Source of the DNA: Alteromonadaceae bacterium 2753L.S.0a.02
Lineage (GTDB): Bacteria; Pseudomonadota; Gammaproteobacteria; Pseudomonadales; Cellvibrionaceae
Direction of reading: 5' to 3'
Assembly: GCA_007827375.1 (NCBI GenBank)
Contig: VISH01000001.1
Location: 1-64,000 of the forward strand
Length of the DNA stretch: 64,000 bases
Shown: positions 36,072 through 45,501 of the stretch, piece after piece
How the letters are laid out: the number at the start of each line of letters is the position of its first letter
How positions within the stretch are numbered: the first letter of the stretch is position 1
Made by a program: the position numbers and the translations under genes
Notes under the pieces: model-generated
What the model saw: only the letters and a program-made list of their open reading frames with translations
Databases searched by the model: none
What the model was told of the DNA's origin: nothing

Positions 36072-36631
36072 TCTTTGAAATCAAACTCCGGTTGCATGTT
36101 GGCGGTGGAATCCATAATGCGGAGTTCCAGCATTTTGGGGTCGTCGTCTTTATCGATGGTAACGGTGGCGCCACGCTTATACTCGCGATTGTCTGGGCCT
36201 ATCCCAGTAAAAAACGCGGTAATTTCGTGGTCACCGGTTTTTAAATTTCCCATGTAAAGACGCTGGATACCGCCGCGACTTAGGGCATCGTTTTGACGCG
36301 GCGTGTAGAGATGACTGGCGACCAGTTGGTCGTCGATATTGAGCTTTACGGCGTCCAGGCGGAAGTAGGCGCCAACATCTACCGAGAGGAAAACCACGAT
36401 TTGAGTGTTCGCGGGAAACAACAACTCTTCTTCGAGAATCAGCAGATCACGGTTGAGCTCCAACGCCGCTTTTTTGAGATCCTCAATTTCATCGCTGAGT
36501 GGCGATGCGGTGTCTTCGGTTTCAGTGGCGCTCTCTGCCACCTCTTGCTCGTCTTGGGCCTGTGCCAGCTGACTTAAACCGGCAATTAGCATGAACACCA
36601 AAATGAAATTTCGAAGCACACGACAGCTCAT
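36059..36631 (-). CDS. Secreted protein, first gene of the TPR-ExbBD-AgmX operon
   Basis: 190 residues from the ATG at 36631 (MSCRVLRNFILVFMLIAG), which gives a normal signal peptide ending AQAQ; longer in-frame starts up to 36778 lack one. The mature part has an acidic segment (EQEVAESATETED), a short helix, then a beta-rich domain (VVFLSVDVGAYFRLDAVKLNIDDQL, HEITAFFTGIGPDNREY). I do not recognise the domain; placement suggests a periplasmic element of the same machine. The 3' end overlaps the next gene by 13 bp. Confidence 0.75.
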   Translation of the reverse strand: MSCRVLRNFILVFMLIAGLSQLAQAQDEQEVAESATETEDTASPLSDEIEDLKKAALELNRDLLILEEELLFPANTQIVVFLSVDVGAYFRLDAVKLNIDDQLVASHLYTPRQNDALSRGGIQRLYMGNLKTGDHEITAFFTGIGPDNREYKRGATVTIDKDDDPKMLELRIMDSTANMQPEFDFKEWEL

Positions 36632-37101
36632 CTGTAACCCGCTTTTGAGATTAACTTTTCGCAGACACGCGGCTGCCAAAAATTGGCACAATTTACCACT
36701 CAACGTCATTCTCCGTAGACTGATTAGTTCAATCAAGCACAGTTGCCTGCACAGTAATACGCAATAGCTGTCCAGCAAATCGATAGATTATTTTGCTGTT
36801 CTGTGACACAGTCTTTATTGCTTGATTGATTAATGCGCAGATTCCGAAACCCCGGAGATTTAGAAAACGCGCCCGTAGCAATTATTCTAGCTTTTGTGTT
36901 GAATCACGAAGCAGGATACTTCACTTTCTGTGCCATTATTTGGAGAATTTTGTGTGGTTTTGTAAAGCAATTTACATAACAAGTGAGCGGCTTGATTGCA
37001 ATTAACAGAGTAAACATTTTGCAAGCTTGCTGTTGCACAGCGATCTCGCGAAAGCAAGACCAAGAGCCCTGATACGGGCAATTTTCCGTATCGCTACCGG
37101 A
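36632..37101. other. 470-bp intergenic region upstream of the envelope-machine operon
   Basis: AT-rich; it must hold the operon promoter on the minus strand, but no convincing -35/-10 pair was fixed. A 64-codon frame at 36887-37081 (-) has no ribosome site or recognisable protein and is not supported. Confidence 0.4.
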
Positions 37102-37497
37102 TTAAGTGGCGCTTACCAAGCCCTGCCAATGCGCACAAATGAGCGGCGTAACTAAAGTTACCAGGAGCACAAGTACGAAAAAGTTACCGCGGTGTACGCT
37201 GAACACAGCAAACAATGCAACACCTTTGCGAAGCGTGTAAACAACTTCGAACACCAATGTAATCAAGACCCACACCGTGCCCAACAACAGCCACCCACCG
37301 GTAACCATGGCGCCGAAGCCAGCCACGGAGAAATGAATGATCACAAAGACCATCAGGCTCAGGGTAATGCCACTGATCGGCAACGCGACACGTTTACCCA
37401 ATGCGGGTGCCATAAACCTGTCACGCATTGCACCATTAGCAAAACCTGCAACAAGCATAATCAGCCAAATAGCAGCCAGTCGTGCGGCAATATCCAT
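37102..37497 (-). CDS. Small four-helix membrane protein
   Basis: 131 residues with four predicted membrane helices (AAIWLIMLVAGFANG, LPISGITLSLMVFVIIHF, GGWLLLGTVWVLITLVFEVVY, FFVLVLLVTLVTPLI). Function unknown; it starts 12 bp after the GH3 gene's end, in the same direction, and could be transcribed from the glycosidase promoter. Confidence 0.7.
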   Translation of the reverse strand: MDIAARLAAIWLIMLVAGFANGAMRDRFMAPALGKRVALPISGITLSLMVFVIIHFSVAGFGAMVTGGWLLLGTVWVLITLVFEVVYTLRKGVALFAVFSVHRGNFFVLVLLVTLVTPLICAHWQGLVSAT

Positions 37498-37509
37498 AAT
37501 AATTTCAAC

Positions 37510-40500
37510 TCAGTTTTCTCCCATTAGCTGCTGCAGCAAGGGTTCCATCGCTTCCGCCCAACGACGGTAACTGGCCTCGTTAAGATGCAGTAAATCCGGC
37601 GCAACCGATGGGCTCAAAACGCCTTGTTGGTCCACAAATTGTTCGTTAATGTTTAAAAAGTAAATATGTTTGTTATCTGCGAACTTGGCAATTTGCGTGT
37701 TTATTTGTTCGTTAATCAGGCGCATAGGTGCCTGTGGGGATGCCTCACGCGGAAATATCGCCAACAGTAACACCTTGGTGCCCGGTAGTTTGTTGCGTAA
37801 GGTATCCAGTATTTTGCGAATGCCGGCAACCGTGTATTGCGCTGCCTGCAGGCGGTGACCCGTGTTATTAGTGCCGATCAACAGCACCGCAACTTTAGGG
37901 TTGATGTTATCTATTTCACCATTTTGCAAACGCCACAAGACGTTTTCGGTCCGATCACCAGCGAAGCCCATGTTTACCGCATTGCGATGCCCATAGTATT
38001 CCTCCCAAACTTGTGGTGCGAACCTCTCCCACCAGTGAGTAATTGAGTCGCCGATCATTATCAGGTCGACATCGCCCTGTTTAACCCGTTCAACAAGCTG
38101 CTGATGACGCGGCTGCCACCAGTCCAGAGCCCAAAATTTTTCGAGTTTGGCGGGAGTAACAGCCACGCGTCTGTAATCAGGACACTCCGTATTGGGCTTA
38201 CCTCCACGGTGGAATCGAATGTTGGCGAGTTCAACTTCGCCGCTGCCACCCACTTCGAGTACAAACGGAAGCTGGACTGCGGCGAGGTTTTCGTTATCGC
38301 GCACAAAACACTGCAGCGCTAAAGTGATATTTTGCCATCCAGATTTGGCGGTGTTGCGCAGCGTGACATCGATGGGCACCTTGCGGAAACAATCCTCACC
38401 GCAACTCATCGCCAATTCCATACCGCCCTTGCTGAGATCCTTAACCTGTATATCGAATGCCAGTGTGCCCCGCTCTGCAAAGGCGGCCAGGTTGAGCGGC
38501 TGGTCGCCGTAAAACACCAGTTTGCCCGACTGCAGATCGTGCCAGCGTAGCTTGAGGGCATCTTCCTGTACCTCTTTGTCGACGGTTGTTAGCTGCATGC
38601 TGCCGTCGCTTAGCGTCGCTTGGGCGCCGCTGAGCATATCGCGCTGCTCCCCGCTTATCAGGAACAGATTCCAGGGTTGCATGGCACGGCCAACGTAGAA
38701 ATCCAGCTGGCTTACGTCGCCCGTGGCAACGCCCGCAACAGCTTCCTCAAGCTGATTACCCAGCGCCTTGCTTGATGTGTCGTAACCGAGCCCGTAACCC
38801 AAGGGAAACAAGGGCTGATAGGGTGACTCCGCAATGTTCAACTGCATGTCCAAGGGCTTTGCTGGCCAGGAAAATGCCAAGCGCCCTGTAAAGTTGTAAC
38901 GCGGTTCGCCATTGCCCTTAGCGATGATCACATCGGCAATACCCGCTCCCTCGGAGCCCGGTAACCACGCCGCTACAAAAGCATCTGAGGCATTGAGCTC
39001 GGGATTCACCCACATGGGGCGACCGGAAAGAAACAGAGATACCACTGGAATTCCCTGAGCCTGCAGCTTTTGCAGTTTTTTGAGGGCGCGCTTACTGCCC
39101 GGTTGAAACTCCAAGCTGTCTCTATCGCCACGCCCCTCGGCATAAGGGGTTTCGCCGAACACCACGATGGCAACATCGGGCTTGGTGTCGTAGTCGCCGT
39201 TATCTGAGTAACTCAGCGTGCCCCCCGCCTCGGCCACTGCCGCAGCGATTCCCTCAAATATGCTCGTGGCACCAGGAAATCTCGCGTTTGTGTTACCCGT
39301 CCCCTGCCAGGTGACTGACCAGCCACCACTTTGCTGCGCGATATCCTGCGCCGCTTTACCGACCACCAAAATTCGCTGTTGCGGAGAAATCGGTAGAACG
39401 CGTCTGTCGTTTTTAAGCAATACCAGGCTTTCACGCACCGCCTGACGCGCAAGTGCGCGATGCGCGGCACTGCCAATGACCTCGGCGGCGGGCGCCCTTT
39501 CGCTGGGCTTAGTGTCGAACAAGCCGGCGCGAAGTTTTACCCGTAATATACGTCGTACGGCATCCTCGATGCGCGACACGGGAATTTCGCCGCTGTCCAC
39601 CTGTGCCAGGGTATTGTGCAGCATCGCCCGCCAATCGTCGGGCACCATAACCATATCGATACCGGCATTAATAGCCTGCGCACAGGAGCGCTTGCTGCAC
39701 CCCTTCACCTGGGCATGCCCGTTCCAGTCACCGACGACGAAACCATCAAGCCCCATGCGTTCTTTCAGGACAACCGTTAACAGGTCTTGATTACCGTGCA
39801 TTTTCTGGCCGTACCAGCTGTTGAAACTCGCCATTACCGTTTGCACACCGGCCTTGATGGCCGGCGGGTAACCCGCATTGTGAATCGCAATCAACTCCTG
39901 TTCCGGGATACGGACATCCCCTTGATCGTCGCCACGCCAGGTGCCGCCATCGCCCAAATAATGTTTCGCGGTGGCGATGACTCGGTCACTGGCGAGAAAA
40001 TCGTCGCCCTGCACATCACCTTGCAGACCACGCACCATGGCAGCAGAAAATTGCGCCACAAGTTCCGGGCTTTCAGAATAGCTTTCGTAAGTGCGCCCCC
40101 AGGCGTCGTTACGAGCCACAGCGACGGTTGGCGCGAAGGTCCACTCAATACCCGTAGCCCGCACGGCTTTTGCTGTTGCAGCGCCAATGGCCGTTACCAG
40201 CTCCAGGTTTCGAGTCGCTCCCAAGCCAATATTGTGCGGAAACAAGGTTGCACCAATGACATTGTTGTGGCCGTGAACCGCGTCTGTACCCCACATAATT
40301 GGAATCGCCACCCTGCCATCACTGGTATCCATACTTTCTTCATAAAGACTGTCAGCCAGTTGCAGCCAGTCGGAAATTTCGGGGTGATCTTTGCGATACG
40401 GCCACGAACCACCACCGTTTAACACAGAGCCCAAGTGGTATTTTTTAATATCACCCGGCGCCAGGCTTTTAATTTCGGCCTGCATCATTTGACCGACTTT

Positions 40501-40758
40501 TTCTTCGATGCTCATTTTTGCGAGCAACGCATCGATACGCTGCTCGAGATCCGCATCATAGCCGAAGGGATTGGCCACCTGCGGCCAGGCGGCCACGTCG
40601 ACACCCTGAGTCTGTTGCTCCGGCGCGGGCGCTGCAGCGTCGCGTTGTGAGGGCAGCTCGCAGGCAGTCAGGCCCAGCACAAGCAGTAACACCATGAACA
40701 TTTGCATTCGCTGCAGCGGGAAAATTCCCATTGAAAATTGAGTTGTCGACACGTTCAT
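37510..40758 (-). CDS. GH3 beta-glucosidase lipoprotein fused to an SGNH/GDSL hydrolase
   Basis: 1082 residues. A lipobox (LGLTACE) anchors it. Residues about 60-640 are glycoside hydrolase family 3, with the nucleophile Asp in GFVVGDWNGH (near residue 340) and the (alpha/beta)6 C-domain (LVLLKNDRRVLPI). About 640-850 is an ExoP-like beta-sandwich. About 865-1082 is a PAF-acetylhydrolase-like SGNH domain with GDSITHWW, GFAGDRTENV, LLIGTNNTG and DLLHLN (blocks I, II, III, V). Such a protein could remove glucose from oligosaccharides and esters (acetyl or other) from the same substrate; specificity is inferred. A LacI-like operator lies upstream. Confidence 0.92.
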   Translation of the reverse strand: MNVSTTQFSMGIFPLQRMQMFMVLLLVLGLTACELPSQRDAAAPAPEQQTQGVDVAAWPQVANPFGYDADLEQRIDALLAKMSIEEKVGQMMQAEIKSLAPGDIKKYHLGSVLNGGGSWPYRKDHPEISDWLQLADSLYEESMDTSDGRVAIPIMWGTDAVHGHNNVIGATLFPHNIGLGATRNLELVTAIGAATAKAVRATGIEWTFAPTVAVARNDAWGRTYESYSESPELVAQFSAAMVRGLQGDVQGDDFLASDRVIATAKHYLGDGGTWRGDDQGDVRIPEQELIAIHNAGYPPAIKAGVQTVMASFNSWYGQKMHGNQDLLTVVLKERMGLDGFVVGDWNGHAQVKGCSKRSCAQAINAGIDMVMVPDDWRAMLHNTLAQVDSGEIPVSRIEDAVRRILRVKLRAGLFDTKPSERAPAAEVIGSAAHRALARQAVRESLVLLKNDRRVLPISPQQRILVVGKAAQDIAQQSGGWSVTWQGTGNTNARFPGATSIFEGIAAAVAEAGGTLSYSDNGDYDTKPDVAIVVFGETPYAEGRGDRDSLEFQPGSKRALKKLQKLQAQGIPVVSLFLSGRPMWVNPELNASDAFVAAWLPGSEGAGIADVIIAKGNGEPRYNFTGRLAFSWPAKPLDMQLNIAESPYQPLFPLGYGLGYDTSSKALGNQLEEAVAGVATGDVSQLDFYVGRAMQPWNLFLISGEQRDMLSGAQATLSDGSMQLTTVDKEVQEDALKLRWHDLQSGKLVFYGDQPLNLAAFAERGTLAFDIQVKDLSKGGMELAMSCGEDCFRKVPIDVTLRNTAKSGWQNITLALQCFVRDNENLAAVQLPFVLEVGGSGEVELANIRFHRGGKPNTECPDYRRVAVTPAKLEKFWALDWWQPRHQQLVERVKQGDVDLIMIGDSITHWWERFAPQVWEEYYGHRNAVNMGFAGDRTENVLWRLQNGEIDNINPKVAVLLIGTNNTGHRLQAAQYTVAGIRKILDTLRNKLPGTKVLLLAIFPREASPQAPMRLINEQINTQIAKFADNKHIYFLNINEQFVDQQGVLSPSVAPDLLHLNEASYRRWAEAMEPLLQQLMGEN

Positions 40759-40776
40759 AAAGCGACTCTTTTTGTG

Positions 40777-40786
40777 GAAGCGTTTC
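40777..40786. promoter_or_regulatory. Candidate LacI-family operator upstream of GH3
   Basis: GAAGCGTTTC is a near-palindrome (GAA.CG.TTC) of the LacI-type half-site pattern, 19-28 bp before the GH3 start. Sugar-responsive LacI regulators commonly control glycosidase genes, but no such gene is in the window and a chance match is possible. Confidence 0.3.
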
Positions 40787-40812
40787 GTTGAGGTCTGGTT
40801 TTTAAATCGCGG

Positions 40813-41943
40813 TTACTGAATTTTTTCAGGTTTTACATAAGTTTGTTTAAACAACTCTAGCAAATCGCGATTGACATTTTGCGGGTCGAGCGTGCTATCA
40901 CCACGATACAAACCAAAGGATTCTTCATGGTACACATGGAAAGTATTGGTGAGTTGGCGCGCATCCAGGACCGCAAGCATATCGCGTAAATAATTTAAAC
41001 CGCCGCGCCCCGCCTCGAAATTGGCTTTGTAAACACCCCACTCACCAAAATAAAGAGGTACGTTGTTAGCTTTGCCCCAGGCGAGATATTCATCGATGAT
41101 TTTAGCGAGATTTTCTCGGGTGTGGTTTGCGCTTTTATCGGGCCACTTTCCACCATCGCGATCTTTCATGGCTTTATCCCAAAAAATTCGCTGATGGGTG
41201 TAAAAATAAGGGTCGTAGCTGTGAAAGGTGTAGATAATATTGTCGCCCTGAACTTTCACAAAATTCATTTCACGGTCGTTGCGCCATGTGCGGTTTATGG
41301 AGTTCACCCGTTCAACAATAATGGGGTGTTTTTGGTCTACTTTGCGAATTTCGTTTACCAATTTCTGAGCGAGCTGTTGCCACTCTGTTTTAGAGTGAAT
41401 AACTCCCGGCTCATTGACCAGGTCGTAACCGAAGATTACCGGTTCATTGTGATAACGCTGCGCAATAGTACGCCATAGCGCAATCAGACGTTGTTGGAGC
41501 TCGGGTTTCCGCCATAAATCATGACCGCGTCCCTGCGACTGAAATCCGCCCTGAGGAACGTGCATATTTAATATGAGATAGACTCCGTGCTGCCTGGCCC
41601 AGGCAATGTTGTTGTCGAGCCACTGCCAGCCGTCGTCGAGATAGCTGTAGGGCTTGGTATCGCTTTCAAAGGTTTTATAGTTCAAGTAGAAGCGCACCAA
41701 ATTCATACCCATGTCGCGCACCCGGGCAAAATCTTGCGAGCCATGGTGTTGTGTGGGAATGCGATCGTTTTGCCAAACGCGATTGCCGAAAGAAATGCCG
41801 CGGTAAAAAACCGGGTTACCCTTTTCGTCTACGATTTGCGAGCCCTGGGCATGATGAAATTGAAAGTTGGCCGGCGCTGTATCAGCCCACACAAACCCGG
41901 AGATAACGAACAGTATTCCAAAAACGCAATTAACGAGTTTCAT
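40813..41943 (-). CDS. Secreted GH5 family glycoside hydrolase (endoglucanase-like)
   Basis: 376 residues with a signal peptide (VFGILFVISGFVWA). It is a single GH5 (beta/alpha)8 domain: RGISFGNRVW, NLVRFYLNYK, acid/base Glu178 in GYDLVNEPGVI and nucleophile Glu301 in LYFGEWGVYK. No carbohydrate-binding module is attached. It is 54 bp upstream of the GH3-SGNH gene on the same strand; endo- and exo-acting enzymes together would release glucose. Exact GH5 subfamily not assigned. Confidence 0.9.
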   Translation of the reverse strand: MKLVNCVFGILFVISGFVWADTAPANFQFHHAQGSQIVDEKGNPVFYRGISFGNRVWQNDRIPTQHHGSQDFARVRDMGMNLVRFYLNYKTFESDTKPYSYLDDGWQWLDNNIAWARQHGVYLILNMHVPQGGFQSQGRGHDLWRKPELQQRLIALWRTIAQRYHNEPVIFGYDLVNEPGVIHSKTEWQQLAQKLVNEIRKVDQKHPIIVERVNSINRTWRNDREMNFVKVQGDNIIYTFHSYDPYFYTHQRIFWDKAMKDRDGGKWPDKSANHTRENLAKIIDEYLAWGKANNVPLYFGEWGVYKANFEAGRGGLNYLRDMLAVLDARQLTNTFHVYHEESFGLYRGDSTLDPQNVNRDLLELFKQTYVKPEKIQ

Positions 41944-42013
41944 GAGATTTCCTTATTACTTTTTTTTGACTGATTTTTATTATCTATTCCAATTCAGCCC
42001 ACGACACTTGCGT

Positions 42014-42039
42014 CACTTTTTGCATTGCACAAAAAAGTG
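42014..42039. promoter_or_regulatory. Inverted repeat in the GH5 / DUF1800 divergent gap
   Basis: CACTTTTT (42014-42021) and AAAAAGTG (42032-42039) are perfect inverse copies around TGC-rich spacer GCATTGCAC. Position between divergent genes suggests a regulator site, or a hairpin; no known motif. Confidence 0.3.
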
Positions 42040-42132
42040 TTTACGAATATTAACACCCTCACCGCTTTTTTGAATCGCTAAACCTGATATGCTCGGATCT
42101 CATCAAATCGGCCCGAATATTTGGGGGTTATT

Positions 42133-44073
42133 TTGTTTTCACAGCGATTATTTGCCTTAGCTTTGGCGATCACCGTGGTAGCCCATCTAAGCGCCTGTGG
42201 AGCCAGTTCCGGCGGCGAAGAGTCTGGTATTCCTAGCAGCGAACCCACGCAACAGCCAACGCCGGAACCGAGCGTAGAACCCACGATTGCGCCCACTTCG
42301 GAACCAACCGCAACACCCGAGCCGACAGCGGAACCCACTGCTACACCAGAACCCACTGCTACACCAGAACCGACTGCCGCTCCGCTGCAACCCGATACCA
42401 GCGCAGACCCGGCGCTTCCGGTTCCTGGCGACCCGAACTATGCGCAGGCTGCGGCCACCGCGCGCTTTCTAAATCAGGCCACATTTGGCGCGACCGCCAA
42501 AACCATTGTAAGCAGCATGAGCAAAAGTCGCGAGACCTGGCTCGACGAGCAAATTGCACTTCCCCAAACCCGTCACTTGCCACTGCTCGACGAACGAGTC
42601 GAAGAAATTGGCCTTGAAGCCGTACCCGAACCGGAAATAGATACGGAGGCCTGGGTACGTGACATTCAGCGCAGCGATATTTGGTGGGAGTCGGCAATTT
42701 GGGGCGAAGATCAACTACGTCAGAGAGTGGCTTACGCATTGAGCCAGATATTGGTGATTTCAAATGTGTCAGACGTGCTGTTTAACGACTCTCGCGGAAT
42801 CGCCAACTATCACGATATTCTCGCTGAGCACGCGTTTGGTAATTATCGTGATCTATTGCAAGCGATCACCCTCAATCCAATCATGGGCGAATACCTGAGC
42901 ATGATTCGCAACGAAAAAGCTGACGCCAATCGTAATATTCGCCCCGATGAAAATTATGCCCGCGAAGTGATGCAGCTTTTCAGTATCGGACTGGTGGAAT
43001 TAAATCTCGATGGCAGCGTTAAACTGGATGGCAACCAACAACCAATAGCCACCTATGGTCAAGACGACATTAAAAATCTCGCGCGCGTTTTTACCGGTTG
43101 GAATCACGCCACCATCAATCAATGGTGGGAATGGACCAGCAATGGCATTGCCGAAGTGACGCCCATGAAATCCTTCACCGCGTTTCACGACAGCAATTCA
43201 AAAGTACTGTTTGGCGATAACAGCATCGCGGCGAATTTAACGCCGCAACAAGATATAGAAGCGGCACTGGATATTTTATTTGCACACCCCAACATCGCAC
43301 CCTTCATTAGTAAGCAGCTTATTCAACGCTTAATTACCAGCAACCCCAGCCCCGCTTATGTGGAACGGGTTGCCAGCGTCTTTAATAACAATGGCGACGG
43401 CGTGAAAGGGGATATGGCTGCCGTGGTGAAAGCTATATACCTCGATGACGAAGCCGTAAACGGTTATACCCAAAACCCCGAAATATTTGGCAAACTTCGC
43501 GAACCGCTGTTAAAGGTCGCTGCAATTTGGCGAGCCTTTAAAGCGCAAGGCGTGCCTGTACTAGAGGAAAATGGCTACCTTTCACAACACCGCCTGCGTT
43601 TTCGCGGTAGCGACCGTGATTTAGGGCAACGACCATACGGTTCGTTTTCGGTATTTAATTTCTATCGCCCCGATTACCAACAACCCGGCGAAATTAAACA
43701 AAACGATTTGGTGTCGCCGGAATTTCAGATAATGACTGACAGCCAGTTGATTTCTGCCACCAGCCGAATTAGCGGTTCGATATTCTGGCGCGACACTCAA
43801 AACCCCTGGCCGCAATCGGAACAAGTTAACTACAACTGGGATATATACCCCGCGCAACTTTACCTCGAAACCGAAAAACTGCTGTCTACCACCCCCAGCA
43901 CATTGCTGGATCGCATTAATCTTTTATTAATGGCCGGACAAATGTCTGAAAATCTCTACAACAGTATCGTTGATTTTTTGGTGGAGTTTAGCAGTAACAC
44001 CTCTGCGGAAATGAAAGTGTACGACGCATTGTTTCTCACCGTTGGCTCGCCAGAATACGCCGTTCAAAGGTAA
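42133..44073 (+). CDS. DUF1800 lipoprotein with Pro-Thr-Glu linker
   Basis: 646 residues from the TTG at 42133, chosen because GGGGG lies just before it and no ATG exists; a TTG at 42121 lies in the G run. The lipobox is AHLSACG. Next comes a linker (about 25-90) of TPEPT/TATPEPTA repeats, which also act as cell-surface spacers in Cellvibrionaceae. The rest is DUF1800 (ARFLNQATFGAT near its start, ENYAREVMQLFSIGL, DIKNLARVFTGW). It is followed after 2 bp by the DUF1501 gene, the usual partner. Role in polysaccharide metabolism is unproven. Confidence 0.85.
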   Translation: MFSQRLFALALAITVVAHLSACGASSGGEESGIPSSEPTQQPTPEPSVEPTIAPTSEPTATPEPTAEPTATPEPTATPEPTAAPLQPDTSADPALPVPGDPNYAQAAATARFLNQATFGATAKTIVSSMSKSRETWLDEQIALPQTRHLPLLDERVEEIGLEAVPEPEIDTEAWVRDIQRSDIWWESAIWGEDQLRQRVAYALSQILVISNVSDVLFNDSRGIANYHDILAEHAFGNYRDLLQAITLNPIMGEYLSMIRNEKADANRNIRPDENYAREVMQLFSIGLVELNLDGSVKLDGNQQPIATYGQDDIKNLARVFTGWNHATINQWWEWTSNGIAEVTPMKSFTAFHDSNSKVLFGDNSIAANLTPQQDIEAALDILFAHPNIAPFISKQLIQRLITSNPSPAYVERVASVFNNNGDGVKGDMAAVVKAIYLDDEAVNGYTQNPEIFGKLREPLLKVAAIWRAFKAQGVPVLEENGYLSQHRLRFRGSDRDLGQRPYGSFSVFNFYRPDYQQPGEIKQNDLVSPEFQIMTDSQLISATSRISGSIFWRDTQNPWPQSEQVNYNWDIYPAQLYLETEKLLSTTPSTLLDRINLLLMAGQMSENLYNSIVDFLVEFSSNTSAEMKVYDALFLTVGSPEYAVQR

Positions 44074-44075
44074 TT

Positions 44076-45461
44076 ATGATGAATAAACATCCTCTTAATC
44101 GACGTGCTTTTATAAATAGCGCCGCCAGCCTGGCTCTGGGCAGCTCCAGCGCCTTGGCGACGCTCGGCCGTTTACAACTGGCACACGCACAAACAGCACC
44201 GGCAGAAGATTACAAAGCTTTGGTTTGTGTATTTTTGTTTGGCGGCAACGACGCATTTAATATGGTGGTACCACGCAGTACCAGCGAATACGCGAGCTAC
44301 GCCGCAACGCGACAGAGCCTTGCCATTGCGCAAAATGATCTTATCGCGATTACCAGCAACCAACATAACGGTGCCGACTACGGCTTACACCCTGCACTCA
44401 CAGACATTGCTAATCTGTATGCTCAGCAAAAACTCGCTATTCTGGGAAATGTGGGCGCGCTGGTGGAGCCGACCAGCAAGGCCGCTTACCAGGCAAAAAA
44501 TGTAGCGCTACCACCGCAGCTATTTTCCCATAACGATCAGCAAAATTTTTTACAGAGTTTGCAGTCCACTATTAAGCGCAACGGCTGGGCCGGTCGAGCG
44601 GCAGACCTTATGGCGAGCATCAATAACAACCCGCGCCTTTCCATGAATATTTCGCTCAGTGGCAGCAATCTGTGGCAGGCTGGTGCAAACGTAATTCCCT
44701 ATGCGGTAAATCCACAGGGTATCGACAGCATCAATTCACTGGATCGTAACACCACACAAGAAGACAATGCCTGGGAATATCGACGCGTGCAGGTTTACCA
44801 GGAAATACTCGCGCAAAGCCAAAACCATATGTTTGCAAGAGCCTACGCCGAGCGTATGACCAAAGCCTGGGATTTATCACTTGAAGTGGGTACGGCGCTG
44901 AATAACATCACAGCTCTCACCACTGAGTTTCCGGAAGACAACCGACTCGCGACCAGTTTAAAAATGACGGCCAACTTAATTGCCGCGCGGCAAAGTCTCG
45001 ATGTTTCCCGACAAACTTTTTTCGTGGGTGTCGGTGATTTTGATACGCACGGCGACCAAAATCGTCGCCACACGGTGTTAATGGAACAATTGAATGCTGC
45101 GCTTAAGGCGTTTTACGACGCAACAGTGGAACTCGGCATTGCCGACAAAGTAACGACCTTCACCCTGTCTGATTTCGGCCGCACCCTCACCAGCAATGGT
45201 GACGGTACCGACCACGGCTGGGGCAGCCACCATTTTGTGATGGGCGATGCTGTTAGCGGCGGCGATATTTACGGCACCATGCCCGACCTAAGCATTGGCA
45301 GTAACGACGACATGGGCGAAGGTCGAATTATTCCCAGTAGCAGCATCGATCAGTACGCAGCGACACTGGCAACATGGTTTGGCTTACCCGGCAGTGCCTA
45401 TGGCGACGTATTCCCTAATTTGGCAAATTTTAATGTGACAGATTTAGGTTTTATGGCTTAA
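44076..45461 (+). CDS. DUF1501 protein (Tat-like signal)
   Basis: 461 residues; the N-terminus MMNKHPLNRRAFINSAASLA is a twin-arginine-like signal (NRRAF) ending near AHAQ. The body matches DUF1501 (VFLFGGNDAFNMVVP, FDTHGDQNRRH, DHGWGSHHFVMG), related to arylsulfatase-like folds. It pairs with the DUF1800 gene 2 bp upstream; the same arrangement is common in many bacteria. Catalytic activity is not known. Confidence 0.88.
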   Translation: MMNKHPLNRRAFINSAASLALGSSSALATLGRLQLAHAQTAPAEDYKALVCVFLFGGNDAFNMVVPRSTSEYASYAATRQSLAIAQNDLIAITSNQHNGADYGLHPALTDIANLYAQQKLAILGNVGALVEPTSKAAYQAKNVALPPQLFSHNDQQNFLQSLQSTIKRNGWAGRAADLMASINNNPRLSMNISLSGSNLWQAGANVIPYAVNPQGIDSINSLDRNTTQEDNAWEYRRVQVYQEILAQSQNHMFARAYAERMTKAWDLSLEVGTALNNITALTTEFPEDNRLATSLKMTANLIAARQSLDVSRQTFFVGVGDFDTHGDQNRRHTVLMEQLNAALKAFYDATVELGIADKVTTFTLSDFGRTLTSNGDGTDHGWGSHHFVMGDAVSGGDIYGTMPDLSIGSNDDMGEGRIIPSSSIDQYAATLATWFGLPGSAYGDVFPNLANFNVTDLGFMA

Positions 45462-45501
45462 TTTTCAGCGCCTGTATTCCTAGCAGCCTGTTCCTATCAA
45501 T

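Noticed and set aside
42078..42390. Minus-strand frames of Gly-Val-Ser or Arg-rich repeats
   Set aside because: They are shadows of the Pro-Thr-Glu linker of the DUF1800 gene read on the other strand.
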